DNA of 64,000 nucleotides from Daejeonella sp. GTDB taxonomy: Bacteria > Bacteroidota > Bacteroidia > Sphingobacteriales > Sphingobacteriaceae. Position numbers and translations under genes: made by a program. Numbering within the stretch: the first letter of the stretch is position 1; each line of letters opens with the position of its first letter. The notes beneath the pieces were generated by a model that worked only from the letters and a program-made list of their open reading frames with translations, had not been told where the DNA came from and searched no databases. Positions 52,314-63,127 of the stretch are shown here, in pieces. The stretch spans positions 1 to 64,000 of the forward strand of contig NZ_JAUYSS010000012.1 in assembly GCF_030695525.1 (NCBI RefSeq), read 5' to 3'.

Positions 52314-52847
52314 ATGTCTGAAAGAAAACCCCGAATTGCAGTGGATATGGACGAAGTTATTGCCGATCCGCTATCCAAATTTATAAAACTTTATAACCGT
52401 GATTACGGTGTCCCTCTCGATCTTCAAATACTCCCCGGAAACGAAGTTTATCATCATGTTCCCGAACATGCCAAAATGAAATTGTACGAATACATCAATG
52501 AAAAGGGCTTTTTTCGTGATCTTGCCGTGTTACCAGATAGTGTTGAAGTGCTGAAACAACTTCAGGATAAATACGATATTTTCATAGTTTCTGCTGCGAT
52601 GGAATTTCCTAATTCACTGCAGGATAAATTAGAATGGCTGGCAGAATATTTTCCATTTATCGGATGGCAAAATATTATTTTCTGCGGACATAAGATCGTT
52701 AATGTGGACATCCTCATCGACGACCGCATCAAGAACTTCAAAGATTTTGAGGGCAGAAAACTATTGTTCTCTTCCCCGCATAATCTGTTGTTAACTGATT
52801 ATGAAAGGGTTAATAATTGGAAGGAAGTAGGAGAAAAATTGTTGTAG
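52314..52847 (+). CDS. 5'(3')-deoxyribonucleotidase
   Basis: The protein has 177 residues. It matches the NT5C family of HAD phosphatases: RIAVDMDEVIADPLSKFIKLYNRDY (Asp nucleophile in DMDEV), GFFRDLAVLPDSVEVLKQL, FIVSAAMEFP and VDILIDDRIKNFKDFEG. It dephosphorylates deoxynucleoside monophosphates and helps balance nucleotide pools. It is divergent from rpsP. Confidence 0.9.
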   Translation: MSERKPRIAVDMDEVIADPLSKFIKLYNRDYGVPLDLQILPGNEVYHHVPEHAKMKLYEYINEKGFFRDLAVLPDSVEVLKQLQDKYDIFIVSAAMEFPNSLQDKLEWLAEYFPFIGWQNIIFCGHKIVNVDILIDDRIKNFKDFEGRKLLFSSPHNLLLTDYERVNNWKEVGEKLL

Positions 52848-53845
52848 GGAGAGAGTTTGTTAAATAACGCTTGTTGATAAAATTAACCGGGCTTTTTTTA
52901 TTGTTTTGTTTTAAGGGGATTTTAATGATTTGAAAAGCTAGGCCTGTTGCTCTTCGGCTGTTTCAGTCGCGTGCTTCGCAATAGTTTTGGCAATAAATTG
53001 TTGAATAAGATCATATTCATTCTGCCAAAAGCTACAGCGCCCGCCCGGCTGAAGATACCAATCATCAATGGCTCTGCTTTCCTGAAGATTAAAATAGCAT
53101 TTTATTATTCTCATCATCAATGTCCTTTAACAAATTCATAATTATTCAGCATTTAGGCGCTAAAGCACCGGTATTTGTTCCGTTTTGGAAGCTGAAGTTT
53201 TGGGCTGAAGCCCGGAATAAAACCGGATCTTTACCCGGAGCTAAAGCACCGGGCTATTCGGCGATATGACCATACTAAGGTTCATTATTTTTTTTTCAAT
53301 CATAACATCATTACGGTCGCTCAATAGGCCCCAGCTTTAGCTGGGGTTAAGGAGTTTGTCCGGTTTCGGGCTTCAGCCCAAAATTCAGCAATAGGTAAGG
53401 ACAAATAGATTGGGCTTCAGCCCGATGGACAGAACATTAAATCTTCGAATGTTTTTTAACAAAAGCAGGATCCTGACCTGGAGTTAAAGCACCGGGCTAT
53501 TCAGCAATATGGCAAACATGAATAGCAGCATAATCCCAGCAATCTAAACGGGATCGAAGCGGCAGCCTTTTGCCCAAATCTAATTTATTTTATAATCCAA
53601 ATTCCCATGGCAAAAGCTACAGCGCAGAGCCCGACTGAAGATCCCGACAAGCATAGGCTTTGCTTTCCAAATTAACATCCTATATAAACTTATCATGTGA
53701 AGGATCTTATTTACACCAAACGAATCCTCCAGGCCCTTGTCTCAAACACAAATACGACAACTTCGGATTTTGAATATCAAATCTATTTCAAACTTTTACC
53801 TGTAACTTTTTGTTTCACTAACAATCTAATCACAAAAAACTTAGC
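52848..53845. repeat. Repeat-rich intergenic region with dispersed palindromes
   Basis: No gene is called. Palindromic units are seen repeatedly: gggctgaagccc and gggcttcagccc (near 53200, 53368 and 53412), ccccagctttagctgggg (53320-53337), and taaagcaccgggctattc(g/a)gc at 53244 and 53486. A degenerate copy of about 75 bases (caaaagctacagcgc ... gactgaagat ... tttgctttcc) occurs at about 53027-53105 and 53612-53686. A minus-strand frame 52938-53120 is open but made of this repeat and is rejected. Confidence 0.6.
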
Positions 53846-54175
53846 ATGATAGTAGTAACCACAAATGAACTCGAAGGAAAACGTGTCGTAAAATATATTG
53901 GTATTGTAACTGGCGAAGCCATTATTGGTGCAAACATTGTCAAAGATTTCTTCGCAGGAATCAGGGATATCGTCGGCGGAAGATCAGGATCATATGAAGA
54001 AGGGCTTCGTGAAGCAAAGGATATCGCTTTGCGTGAAATGCAGGAACAGGCATCCCGCTTAGGCGCAAATGCGGTTTTAGGTGTTGACCTTGACTATGAA
54101 ACTCTGGGAAGTAATGGAAGTATGCTTATGGTTAGTTCTTCGGGAACGGCCGTAGTAGTAGAGGATAAAATTTAA
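53846..54175 (+). CDS. YbjQ-family protein (UPF0145)
   Basis: The protein has 109 residues: [51 protein letters not shown], then [28 protein letters not shown]. This is the complete YbjQ/UPF0145 pattern. The family forms ring-shaped oligomers and may bind metal; its role is not settled. It is convergent with gmhA across a shared palindrome. Confidence 0.93.
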   Translation: MIVVTTNELEGKRVVKYIGIVTGEAIIGANIVKDFFAGIRDIVGGRSGSYEEGLREAKDIALREMQEQASRLGANAVLGVDLDYETLGSNGSMLMVSSSGTAVVVEDKI

Positions 54176-54180
54176 TTGTC

Positions 54181-54213
54181 AACCCTGTCAGCGTTTAAAA
54201 CGCTGACAGGGTT
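54181..54213. terminator. 33-base perfect palindrome between convergent genes
   Basis: AACCCTGTCAGCGTTT and AAACGCTGACAGGGTT flank a single A. It lies between the 3' ends of the YbjQ-like and gmhA genes, so it can end both transcripts. The cctgtcag-type palindrome is a dispersed repeat of this bacterial group. Confidence 0.8.
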
Positions 54214-54784
54214 ACACTGACAGGCTTACTTCTACATAATCAATCAGTGAATGTATCACCTTAATATGAATTTCCTGCGCCCGGTCGGCATATTCTGAAC
54301 GGGGAGCACGGATTTCAACATCACATAAACCTGCCATTTTACCCCCATTCTTACCCGTCAAACCAATAACCTTCATTCCTTTCTTTCGGGCAGCTTCTAT
54401 TGCGTTCAAAATATTTTCAGAATTTCCGCTGGTACTGATTGCAAAAAGTACATCTCCCTCTTTTCCAATGGCTTCAAGCATCCTCGAAAACACAAAGGCA
54501 TAACCATAATCATTGGCTACACAAGACAAATGACCAGGGTCTGAAATTGCAAGAGCAGGGTAAGCAGGGCGGTCGTTGCGGTATCTTCCCGAAAGTTCCT
54601 CAGCAAAATGCATTGCATCACTCATCGAACCCCCATTTCCACATGAAATCACCTTGCCACCACTTTTAATCGCATTTACAAGAATTTCGCCTGCTTTTTC
54701 AATATTGAGGAAATTCTGAGGATCTGAAATAAAGCGGTCGAGAACTTCCTTTGCTTCAATAAAGTGGCTCTTTATATTTTCCAT
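54212..54784 (-). CDS. gmhA: Sedoheptulose-7-phosphate isomerase
   Basis: The protein has 190 residues with a SIS domain: [74 protein letters not shown], and [19 protein letters not shown] with the catalytic His. It makes D-glycero-D-manno-heptose 7-phosphate, the first step to LPS heptose. The ATG overlaps the stop of the sugar dehydrogenase by one base. Confidence 0.93.
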   Translation of the reverse strand: MENIKSHFIEAKEVLDRFISDPQNFLNIEKAGEILVNAIKSGGKVISCGNGGSMSDAMHFAEELSGRYRNDRPAYPALAISDPGHLSCVANDYGYAFVFSRMLEAIGKEGDVLFAISTSGNSENILNAIEAARKKGMKVIGLTGKNGGKMAGLCDVEIRAPRSEYADRAQEIHIKVIHSLIDYVEVSLSV

Positions 54785-55995
54785 CAGGGATTTATCAGTT
54801 TATAAATGGCTCCTTTGGTATCCTTCGGGCCAACGTCCTGGTTAGTAAGGACATACAGCTCTGCATTATTATCTTCAGCGAAACTGAGTATTTTCAAATC
54901 TCCCGACGGTTTAGCTACAAGATTGACCGTTCCACGATTCCAGGATTCGCCATTCTTTTCAAGGTAAAATACCGGCCCTGTCCAGTCGGCAAAAATATAC
55001 TTATCAGAGAGTGCGGCCAGTTCTTTTCCATGATACACAAATCCACCGGTTATACTAATCCCCTCTTCATGTTCATACTCGGCTATTGGTAAGATTAATC
55101 CTTCGGTCTTACAATTCTCCTCCGGATCAAAACAATGACTTGCCTCCATAATCTTCCAGCCATAGTTTCCACCTTTTTGGATGATATTGACCTCCTCAAA
55201 TTTATTCTGACCTACATCTGCTGCAAAGAGTTGCCCGGAATTTTTATCGAATGAAAACCGCCATGGATTGCGCAAACCATAGGCCCATATTTCCGGCTTT
55301 GCTTCCTTGCCGACAAATGGGTTATCATCCGGAATTCGATAGTTTTGTTCAGCATTTACATCAATTCGTAGAATTTTCCCAAGAAGGTTATTCAAATTTT
55401 GTCCGTTACCTGTTTCTCCATGCCTATCCCCGGCGCCACCACCATCCCCAACTCCAATATATAAATAACCATCGGGCCCAAACTTCAGATCACCTCCATT
55501 ATGATTACTCTCGGGCTGTTGGATGCTTAATAAGATTCTCTCACTGGCCGCATCGGCAAGCATCGGATTCGATGAAACCCTATATTCAGCAATAACAGAC
55601 ATATGATCGCTGCCCTTCTCTGTGGAAGGGGCACTGTAATAAACATAGAATTTTTTATTGCTCGCATAGTCAGGATGAAGGGCGATTCCGAGTAAACCCC
55701 GTTCATCATAAGCGCCACTCAATTTAATAAGCTTACTTTCCAGATTCAAAAAGGGTTTTTCAACCAGTTTATTATTCTCCAGAACCCTGACTTGCCCGGT
55801 TTGCTCGCATACCAGCATTAAACCTTCCGGACTAAAAGCCGCGGCAACCGGAGAGTGTAAGCCTTCGGCTATTTTTTCAAGTTTTAGGGAAATGTGTGGC
55901 GCTAAACTCTTTTCAGTGGTACTTTTTTTTACCGGCTCACTACAGGCTGCCAGAAAAGCAATCCATGCAAAGAAGAAAAATGCTGAATTTTTCAT
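54784..55995 (-). CDS. PQQ-dependent aldose sugar dehydrogenase (lipoprotein)
   Basis: The protein has 403 residues with a lipoprotein signal ([16 protein letters not shown]). The six-bladed propeller of the Asd/GDH-B type is seen in [77 protein letters not shown] and [20 protein letters not shown]. It oxidises aldoses in the periplasm with PQQ. PQQ synthesis genes are not in the window. Confidence 0.9.
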   Translation of the reverse strand: MKNSAFFFFAWIAFLAACSEPVKKSTTEKSLAPHISLKLEKIAEGLHSPVAAAFSPEGLMLVCEQTGQVRVLENNKLVEKPFLNLESKLIKLSGAYDERGLLGIALHPDYASNKKFYVYYSAPSTEKGSDHMSVIAEYRVSSNPMLADAASERILLSIQQPESNHNGGDLKFGPDGYLYIGVGDGGGAGDRHGETGNGQNLNNLLGKILRIDVNAEQNYRIPDDNPFVGKEAKPEIWAYGLRNPWRFSFDKNSGQLFAADVGQNKFEEVNIIQKGGNYGWKIMEASHCFDPEENCKTEGLILPIAEYEHEEGISITGGFVYHGKELAALSDKYIFADWTGPVFYLEKNGESWNRGTVNLVAKPSGDLKILSFAEDNNAELYVLTNQDVGPKDTKGAIYKLINP

Positions 55996-56011
55996 GTCTT
56001 ACAATTTAGTT

Positions 56012-57004
56012 TTATAGGGAGAGGATTTCAACAATCTTTAAAAGTTCAGGATTCACCTCCGGATTATGTTTTATCGCATTGCTAAATGGCGTAAAATGAA
56101 TTTTACCATTTACAATCCCGATCATTTCCCGGTTTCTGCCTGCCATGAGTGATTCTACGGCAGCCACACCCAGTCTGCTGGCTAATACCCTATCCATACA
56201 GGATGGCGGACCACCCCGCTGAATATGACCAAGGATAGAAACCCTTGTATCAGTTCCGGGAAACTTTTTTTTCACCACCTTGGCTATTTCAAATGCACCT
56301 CCGGCATCATCTCCTTCTGCTACAATGATTATCTTGGAAGATTTATCTTTACGGCTTGTTTCCAGACGGTGAAGCAAGGCATTAATATCTGTTTTTGTCT
56401 CGGGAATCAAAATAGCTTCTGCACCCGTTCCAATACCACTTCTAAGAGCAATCAATCCGGAGTCGCGACCCATAACTTCCACAATAAATAATCGATCATG
56501 CGACTCTGCAGTATCCCGGATCTTATCAACCGCATCAATAACTGTATTAATCGCTGTATCATAACCGATAGTAAAATCTGTCCCGATAAGGTCATTATCG
56601 ATCGTTCCGGGAAGCCCGATTACTGGTATTTTATACTCATCATAAAATATGTTCGCACCAGTAAAGGTTCCATCGCCTCCAATCGCAACAATGGCATCAA
56701 TATTATGCTTTTTTAATTGTTCATATGCTTTTTTTCTACCCTCTGAAGTGCGAAATTCTTCACTTCTTGCAGTTTTGAGTATTGTCCCTCCACGTTGTAT
56801 AATATTCGCTACTGATTTACGCTCCATGGTTTTATATTCACCGCTAATCATCCCATCAAAACCACGCAGAATACCCGTTACTTTAATGTCATAAAACAAG
56901 CCGGTACGCACTACCGCACGAATCGCTGCATTCATCCCGGGTGAATCACCTCCGGATGTAAAAACCCCAATATTTTTTATGTTCGCTTTATTCATTTCTA
57001 TCAT
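56012..57004 (-). CDS. pfkA: ATP-dependent 6-phosphofructokinase
   Basis: The protein has 330 residues with the classic PfkA motifs: GVFTSGGDSPGMNAAIRAVVR, GGDGTFTGA, PGTIDNDLIGTDFTIGYDTA with the catalytic Asp, VEVMGRDSGLIAL, and ILGHIQRGG. It catalyses the committed step of glycolysis. The ATG at 57004 overlaps the dsbD stop by four bases; a second in-frame ATG is three codons later. Confidence 0.95.
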   Translation of the reverse strand: MIEMNKANIKNIGVFTSGGDSPGMNAAIRAVVRTGLFYDIKVTGILRGFDGMISGEYKTMERKSVANIIQRGGTILKTARSEEFRTSEGRKKAYEQLKKHNIDAIVAIGGDGTFTGANIFYDEYKIPVIGLPGTIDNDLIGTDFTIGYDTAINTVIDAVDKIRDTAESHDRLFIVEVMGRDSGLIALRSGIGTGAEAILIPETKTDINALLHRLETSRKDKSSKIIIVAEGDDAGGAFEIAKVVKKKFPGTDTRVSILGHIQRGGPPSCMDRVLASRLGVAAVESLMAGRNREMIGIVNGKIHFTPFSNAIKHNPEVNPELLKIVEILSL

Positions 57005-59040
57005 TTTTGCCCGAAAGCGATTTTACCACTGTCTAAAAAATTAACGTAATTACTGATATCCAGATTGTATGCCTGAGGCTGAACCAGGACTTTGCCTTCA
57101 TGATCTGCTATAACATAATATGGCTGAGAGTTGGTTCCAAATCTGGATGCCTGAAAATCGCTCCACTTTTGTCCGATAGTATTTACTTTTTTGCCGCTAA
57201 AACTTGAAACATACTTTTCATTTGCTGAAAGTTCGGTCTTATCATCTACATACAAAGATATTAAAACATAATCTTCTCTAAGCCGACGGAGAACTTCCTT
57301 ATCAGGCCATACACTTGCCTCCATTTTACGGCAGTTGGTACAACTCCATCCTGTGAAATCTATCAGGATTGGTTTATTCACACTTTTAGCGTATGCAAGA
57401 CCCTCTTCGTAATCATAGAATGCATCAAGACCATGAGGAGCATGAAACAGTCCGGCATACTTCTTTCCTGATGCACCCGCTTCTGTCGCCGGGCTGATGC
57501 TCCTGTTTGAGTACAAATCAAATTCCTGGGTTACCTGTGGTGGTAGCCAGGCACTGATCGCTTTCAAAGGTGCCCCCCATAGTCCGGGAACCATGTATAA
57601 AGTAAAACCAAGAATCAGCATCGAGAAAAACAGTCTTGGTAATGAGAGAAAATTAATCTCATGATCATGCGACAAACGAATCTTTCCGAGAAGATACAAT
57701 GCCCATAATCCAAAAACAACGATCCAGATAATCAGAAAAACATCCCGGTTCAGAATACCCCAATGATATGCTAAATCTACATTAGACAGGAATTTAAATG
57801 CGAGCGCTATCTCCAGGAAACCTAATGAAACCTTTACCGTATTGAGCCAGCCACCTGATTTTGGCATTTCTTTGAGCCAAGACGGAAATATTGCAAAAAG
57901 TGTAAAGGGTATAGCTAATGCGGAAGAAAATCCAAGCATACCAATCGCCGGGCCAAGATAAGAGCCTTTTGAAACTGCATCAACCAGTAGAGTTCCAATT
58001 ATCGGTCCGGTACATGAAAAAGAAACCAAAGCCAGCGTAAAGGCCATAAAGAAAAGGCCAACGAATCCGCTCTGATTCGATTTTTCATCCATCTTATTCA
58101 CCAAAGAAGATGGAAGTGTAATTTCAAAAGCACCTAGAAAGGAGATTCCAAAGATGATTAGGACCACAAAGAAAAGTAAGTTGAATGTGGCACTGCTGGC
58201 AGCTTCATTCAAGGCAGAGGCCCCGAAAATCAATGTGATAAGCATGCCAAGTGCTACATATATGATTATAATGGATAGCCCGTAAATTATTGCACTTTGA
58301 ATTCCCTTAGCCCTTGAGCCTGATTTCTTGGTAAAAAAAGAAACTGTCAGCGGAATCATCGGGTAAATGCATGGCATAAAAAATGCTGCAAGTCCGCCAA
58401 TAAACCCAGCTATAAATATGCCCCATAATGAGCCGCCGGAAGAGTTAGAAACAGGCTGTATTGGAGCAATTCCGGGTGTCAGCACGCTTGTGGATGTTGA
58501 ATCAGATGAATTTGCAGTTGAAATACTATCTGATTCCGGCATGGCAGCTATTGTTCCGCCTGGTGCCTTACCGGCCTCTAATGTGATAGTGAATTCAACT
58601 TCTGAAGGGGGTAAGCAACGCTCATCATTACAAACCATAAATTCGAGTGTTCCGGCAATACTTGTTTTTGGAACAAGCAAACTGACCTTCTGTTTAAATA
58701 TTACCTCATCTTTATGCCATGCAATTTGCATGTTGAAATTTTTATCGAATGCGGTGACAGCTTTGGGGCTTTCAGTCACCTTATCTACTAATTTATAGTC
58801 TGAAGAAGGTTTAAATTTAAAGGATGTCGGAATCGGCCCCCCTTCTTCGATGAATTGAGAATACACATGCCAACCTTTCTCAATTTTGGCAGTAATGATC
58901 AGATTGTATTCCTTATCATTTAATTTCTCGGAAGAGAAGCTCCATTTTACCGGATCATAAATCTTCGCATTAGGATCAGGGAACTGTGCATAAGATACAA
59001 CAGCCAAAAACAGAAAAATTAGCCCCAATAGTTTTTTCAT
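57001..59040 (-). CDS. dsbD: Thiol:disulfide interchange protein DsbD
   Basis: The protein has 679 residues. A signal peptide and an N-terminal DsbD-alpha-like domain (WHVYSQFIEEGGPIPTSFKF, CNDERCLPPSEVEF with two Cys) are followed by eight TM helices of the DsbD/CcdA type (FMPCIYPMIPLTVSFF, SCTGPIIGTLLVDA) and a C-terminal thioredoxin-like domain (GWSCTNCRKMEASVW, about 564-569). It carries electrons from cytoplasmic thioredoxin to the periplasm. It may supply the TlpA-like proteins in this genome. Confidence 0.93.
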   Translation of the reverse strand: MKKLLGLIFLFLAVVSYAQFPDPNAKIYDPVKWSFSSEKLNDKEYNLIITAKIEKGWHVYSQFIEEGGPIPTSFKFKPSSDYKLVDKVTESPKAVTAFDKNFNMQIAWHKDEVIFKQKVSLLVPKTSIAGTLEFMVCNDERCLPPSEVEFTITLEAGKAPGGTIAAMPESDSISTANSSDSTSTSVLTPGIAPIQPVSNSSGGSLWGIFIAGFIGGLAAFFMPCIYPMIPLTVSFFTKKSGSRAKGIQSAIIYGLSIIIIYVALGMLITLIFGASALNEAASSATFNLLFFVVLIIFGISFLGAFEITLPSSLVNKMDEKSNQSGFVGLFFMAFTLALVSFSCTGPIIGTLLVDAVSKGSYLGPAIGMLGFSSALAIPFTLFAIFPSWLKEMPKSGGWLNTVKVSLGFLEIALAFKFLSNVDLAYHWGILNRDVFLIIWIVVFGLWALYLLGKIRLSHDHEINFLSLPRLFFSMLILGFTLYMVPGLWGAPLKAISAWLPPQVTQEFDLYSNRSISPATEAGASGKKYAGLFHAPHGLDAFYDYEEGLAYAKSVNKPILIDFTGWSCTNCRKMEASVWPDKEVLRRLREDYVLISLYVDDKTELSANEKYVSSFSGKKVNTIGQKWSDFQASRFGTNSQPYYVIADHEGKVLVQPQAYNLDISNYVNFLDSGKIAFGQK

Positions 59041-59046
59041 ATGCCC

Positions 59047-59814
59047 TTAATTAATAAATTCTATTTCTTTGTTATTAAAGTATCGTAATCCATTGGCTGT
59101 TTCAAGAATAAGTTGCCCTATAGAGCTTAAACCCTGAATTTTACCGTTCTGGATCTCGTTGTCAAACCTAAACAGAGCCCATGTATCTTTTAAATATAAT
59201 TGGCTAAGGTACTCATCTCTAAGCTTTACAGTCTTCCCGGCTTTCAGTTGTAAATACCTGGATTCTATGATGCTGCAAATTTCGCCCAATAAATCCATTA
59301 AGTTGTAATCCTGATGTAAAGCTTGCTTCAAAGAAGTTACATTCATTAAATCTGCAGGGAAATTCTCCTGATTTACATTTAAACCTATCCCAATTATGGC
59401 ATGTTTGATGGTATTGCCATGAACAATATTTTCAATCAGTATTCCGCCTATCTTTTTTTTGCCAACATAGCTGTCATTCGGCCATTTTATGGATGCGGCT
59501 CCGGAGGTGTATTTATTTAAAAAATCGTTTAAGGCAAGGCTGATGGCCATATTCAAGTCAAATTGCCGTTCAATTGGTAGGAATCCGGGATTTAAAAGGA
59601 CGCTGAAAGTCAGATTTTTCCCTGCTTCACTTAGCCAAGAATTACTTGCCTGCCCTCTTCCCGAATACTGCCTGTCTGCCATTATAACAGTACCATCCAA
59701 AAATGGCTTAGATTTTGACAAAGCATCCTTGAGAAAGGTATTCGTTGAGTCTACCTCTTTTAGAGTAATTAAATTTCGACCGATAAATAGTCCTGAAAAA
59801 GTATTATTTTGCAA
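59047..59814 (-). CDS. birA: Biotin--[acetyl-CoA-carboxylase] ligase
   Basis: The protein has 255 residues, without the N-terminal DNA-binding domain of the E. coli enzyme. Motifs are EVDSTNTFLKDAL, MADRQYSGRGQASNSWLSEAGKNLTFSVLL (biotin-binding GRG), IKWPNDSYVGKKKIGGILIEN and IIGIGLNVNQ. It attaches biotin to carboxylase carriers. Regulation as a repressor is not possible in this form. Confidence 0.93.
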   Translation of the reverse strand: MQNNTFSGLFIGRNLITLKEVDSTNTFLKDALSKSKPFLDGTVIMADRQYSGRGQASNSWLSEAGKNLTFSVLLNPGFLPIERQFDLNMAISLALNDFLNKYTSGAASIKWPNDSYVGKKKIGGILIENIVHGNTIKHAIIGIGLNVNQENFPADLMNVTSLKQALHQDYNLMDLLGEICSIIESRYLQLKAGKTVKLRDEYLSQLYLKDTWALFRFDNEIQNGKIQGLSSIGQLILETANGLRYFNNKEIEFIN

Positions 59815-59856
59815 TTAAGATGCGTTAATATGATTCAACAAAACTAATTTTTTTTA

Positions 59857-60231
59857 ATGGTAAAAAATAAAACTGTACAAGAATCTACTTCAATCTCAGA
59901 AATAGTTGTTTTTGGAATACAAGAGAAAAAAGGAAATGAAATAGTCCGTCTGGATCTGAGAAACATCCATAGTTCAGTTGCCGATTATTTTGTTGTTTGC
60001 CATGCCGAATCCTCAACTCAGGTAAAAGCAATTGCCCAAAGTGTGGAAGATGAGGTTTTTAAGGCTTTGAAACTCGAACCCTGGAGAAAGGAAGGTTTAC
60101 AACAGTCTGACTGGATAATTCTTGACTATATCGATGTAGTTGTTCACATTTTTAAAACAGACAAAAGAGAATTTTACGGAATAGAGGATCTTTGGGGTGA
60201 TGCCGACATGAAATCATTCAAAAGTGCCTGA
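59857..60231 (+). CDS. rsfS: Ribosomal silencing factor RsfS
   Basis: The protein has 124 residues: VRLDLRNIHSSVADYFVVCHAESSTQVKAIAQSVEDEVFKALKLEPWRKEGLQQSDWIILDYIDVVVHIF, then REFYGIEDLWGDA. It binds L14 and blocks joining of the subunits. It is divergent from birA and upstream of ftsH. Confidence 0.95.
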   Translation: MVKNKTVQESTSISEIVVFGIQEKKGNEIVRLDLRNIHSSVADYFVVCHAESSTQVKAIAQSVEDEVFKALKLEPWRKEGLQQSDWIILDYIDVVVHIFKTDKREFYGIEDLWGDADMKSFKSA

Positions 60232-60277
60232 TATTCAGTATTTTAACTAAGAAAATTCCTACATACAAATACTTAAA

Positions 60278-62377
60278 ATGAAAGATAATAAAACGGATAA
60301 AAAATCTCCCATAAAAAAGATTCCAGGCAAAAAAATCGTTCCCAAAGCACCTAAGTTCAATATCATGTGGCTATATGCTGTCATCATTCTGGGCCTATTT
60401 GTGGTTCAGTACATGTTCAGTGGAAACAATGCCAAAATAATTAATTATCAGAAGTTTGAGAATGAGATGCTCAAACCCGGAGATGTTGAAAAGCTGGTCG
60501 CTTACAAAAATGGTGACCTTTATAATGTCGATGTTTACATAAAGAAAGATCGTTTAGATCAGAAGAAATATGATGATGTCCGTAATAAGAGCAGCTTCAA
60601 TGCGACTACCACTGGTCCGCAATACATATTCACTTCGGCAACCTATGAGAGTTTTGAATCAAAAGTGATTGCTGCAGAAAAGGATCTTCCTCCAAATCAG
60701 CGTACCCCGATTATTTCAGAATCCAGGGAAAGTCCATGGGCAGGATGGTTCATGTCATTTATTCTGCCCGTACTTCTATTGGTAGGTTTCTGGGTATTTA
60801 TTATGAAAAGAATGGGCGGAGGTGCAGGCGGGGGTGCCGGGGGTCAGATCTTTAATATCGGTAAATCTAAGGCAACACTTTTTGATAAAGAATCTCAGGT
60901 TACCATTACTTTTAATGATGTTGCCGGACTTGAAGAAGCCAAACAAGAGGTTATGGAGATCGTTGATTTCCTAAAAAATCCCAAAAAGTACACTAATCTG
61001 GGAGGTAAAATTCCAAAAGGGGCATTACTGATAGGTGCTCCGGGTACCGGTAAAACCCTGATGGCCAAAGCTGTTGCAGGTGAGGCTCAGGTTCCTTTCT
61101 TCTCGCTCTCAGGTTCAGACTTTGTAGAAATGTTTGTCGGGGTAGGTGCCTCCAGGGTACGTGACCTGTTTAAGCAGGCGAAAGAGAAAGCTCCATGTAT
61201 TATTTTTATTGATGAGATCGATGCAATCGGTCGTGCCCGCGGTAAAAACAATATTGTTGGCGGAAATGATGAACGCGAAAACACCCTGAACCAGTTACTG
61301 GTTGAGATGGATGGTTTTGGTACTGATAGCGGAATTATTATTCTTGCCGCAACCAACAGGCCGGATGTTCTGGATACTGCATTATTACGACCGGGTCGTT
61401 TTGACCGTCAGATCTCCATTGATAAACCGGATTTGGTTGGACGTGAGCAGATCTTTAAAGTTCACCTGAAGCCATTAAAACTTGCTGAAGGTGTTGATGC
61501 CAAGAAACTATCAGCACAAACTCCCGGATTTGCGGGTGCAGAAATCGCAAACGTATGTAATGAAGCTGCCCTGATTGCTGCGCGAAGGAATAAAGAAGCT
61601 GTAGACATGCAGGACTTCCAGGATGCTGTGGATCGTGTAATCGGTGGTTTAGAGAAAAAGAACAAAATTATCTCTCCTGAAGAGAAACGAATTGTTGCTT
61701 ATCATGAAGCAGGACACGCGATTGCAGGTTGGTTCCTTGAACATGCAGATCCATTGGTTAAGGTTTCAATCGTGCCCCGAGGTGTGGCAGCGCTTGGTTA
61801 TGCACAATACCTTCCAAAAGAGCAGTTTTTATATACAACAGAACAATTGCTTGACGGAATGTGTATGACCCTCGGAGGACGAGTTGCTGAGGACATTGTA
61901 TTTAATAAAATATCAACTGGTGCACAGAATGACCTGGAACGAATTACCAAATTATCTTATGCCATGGTAACAATCTATGGTATGAACGACAAAGTAGGTA
62001 ATGTTTCGTTCAATGATACTCAGGGTGAATACCAGTTCAACAAACCATATTCAGAAAAGACCTCCGAAATTATTGATATCGAAGTTCGCAATCAGATTGA
62101 CCGGGCTTATCAGCGGACCAAACAATTATTGACCGATAAACGTGAGGGCTTAGAGAAACTGGCTGAAAAATTACTCGAGAAAGAAATCCTGTTTCAATCG
62201 GATCTTGAAGAAATTTTGGGTAAGCGTCCATTTGACAACCGCACTACTTATGATGAGTTCGTAAATGGTACCAAAACAGAAATTACTGTAGAAGAACAAC
62301 CAAAAGAAAATCTGGAGCACGAAGGTGTGGTTGATCATAATATGGATCTTCCTGAAAACAGATCATCACAGGACTAA
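60278..62377 (+). CDS. ftsH: ATP-dependent zinc metalloprotease FtsH
   Basis: The protein has 699 residues. TM1 is about 29-47 and TM2 about 150-172, with a Gly-rich linker ([12 protein letters not shown]). The AAA domain has Walker A GAPGTGKT (about 254-261), Walker [17 protein letters not shown] and the second region of homology ([22 protein letters not shown]). The protease site is HEAGH (about 475-479) with a later zinc ligand. It degrades membrane and regulatory proteins at the inner membrane. The C-terminus is acidic and longer than usual. Confidence 0.97.
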   Translation: MKDNKTDKKSPIKKIPGKKIVPKAPKFNIMWLYAVIILGLFVVQYMFSGNNAKIINYQKFENEMLKPGDVEKLVAYKNGDLYNVDVYIKKDRLDQKKYDDVRNKSSFNATTTGPQYIFTSATYESFESKVIAAEKDLPPNQRTPIISESRESPWAGWFMSFILPVLLLVGFWVFIMKRMGGGAGGGAGGQIFNIGKSKATLFDKESQVTITFNDVAGLEEAKQEVMEIVDFLKNPKKYTNLGGKIPKGALLIGAPGTGKTLMAKAVAGEAQVPFFSLSGSDFVEMFVGVGASRVRDLFKQAKEKAPCIIFIDEIDAIGRARGKNNIVGGNDERENTLNQLLVEMDGFGTDSGIIILAATNRPDVLDTALLRPGRFDRQISIDKPDLVGREQIFKVHLKPLKLAEGVDAKKLSAQTPGFAGAEIANVCNEAALIAARRNKEAVDMQDFQDAVDRVIGGLEKKNKIISPEEKRIVAYHEAGHAIAGWFLEHADPLVKVSIVPRGVAALGYAQYLPKEQFLYTTEQLLDGMCMTLGGRVAEDIVFNKISTGAQNDLERITKLSYAMVTIYGMNDKVGNVSFNDTQGEYQFNKPYSEKTSEIIDIEVRNQIDRAYQRTKQLLTDKREGLEKLAEKLLEKEILFQSDLEEILGKRPFDNRTTYDEFVNGTKTEITVEEQPKENLEHEGVVDHNMDLPENRSSQD

Positions 62378-62402
62378 ATTATCAATTCATAAAATTCCTT
62401 TT

Positions 62403-62437
62403 CCGAAAGAATGAACTTTAAGATTTCTTTCTTTCGG
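62403..62437 (+). terminator. Weak hairpin after ftsH
   Basis: CCGAAAGAA (62403-62411) pairs with TTCTTTCGG (62429-62437) and is followed by TTTAAAAA. It lies between ftsH and the next gene on the same strand. Confidence 0.5.
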
Positions 62438-62454
62438 TTTAAAAAGCGTTGTTC

Positions 62455-63090
62455 ATGAACGAGACAACTTCTAAAGAAAAAATGCTTAAGAAGATCCGAA
62501 GGGCTCTTCTCGAGAAGCGCGACAACCCGTATCCCAATTTAGAAGAAACGGCTCTTTATGAAGAGTACACCGGCCATCTGGATTCACTTTTTGCTGAACA
62601 ATTAACTGCTGTTTCAGGAAATTTTGTGTTCTGCGAAGACGAAATTGAACTTATCGAAAATCTTTTACACCTCTCAGAAGCGAAAAACTGGCGAAAGATG
62701 TATTGCTGGGAACCCAAATTACAAAAACTATTAAGTACCTACGAGTTTCCGTTCTATAGTACCGACACTGATTTTTTAAATGCCGATGTAGGGATCACAG
62801 CATGTGAGTCACTTATTGCCCGCAACGGAAGCATCATGGTTTCTAACGGGAACGCTGCCGGAAGAAGATTAAGCATTTACCCGCATGTACATATTGTTAT
62901 TGCCTATACCTCTCAACTGGTACTCGACCTGAAAGATGCTTTTAAACTTTTAAAGGCGAATTATCCGGAGAATCTGCCAAGTATGATATCCAATATTACC
63001 GGCCCCAGCCGAACAGCAGACATTGAGAAAACCCTTGTACTTGGAGCACATGGTCCAAAAGAACTTTATGTGTTTTTAATGGAAGGTTAA
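62455..63090 (+). CDS. LUD-domain (LutC-like) protein
   Basis: The ATG at 62455 (MNETTSKEKMLKK) is chosen over an upstream TTG. The product has about 211 residues with the LUD fold: FVFCEDEIELIENLLHL, VGITACESLIARNGSIMVSNGNAAGRRLSIYPHVHIVIAYTSQLV, and PSMISNITGPSRTADIEKTLVLGAHGPKELYVFL. LutC is part of L-lactate use, but lutA and lutB are absent here, so a stand-alone role is likely. Confidence 0.85.
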   Translation: MNETTSKEKMLKKIRRALLEKRDNPYPNLEETALYEEYTGHLDSLFAEQLTAVSGNFVFCEDEIELIENLLHLSEAKNWRKMYCWEPKLQKLLSTYEFPFYSTDTDFLNADVGITACESLIARNGSIMVSNGNAAGRRLSIYPHVHIVIAYTSQLVLDLKDAFKLLKANYPENLPSMISNITGPSRTADIEKTLVLGAHGPKELYVFLMEG

Positions 63091-63127
63091 GCAGAGGGTA
63101 ATTTCATTTTCCTTTCAGAGATTGATT

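Noticed and set aside
52938-53120. Minus-strand frame of 60 codons
   Set aside because: It is made of a dispersed repeat that recurs at 53612-53686, so the frame is likely a by-product.
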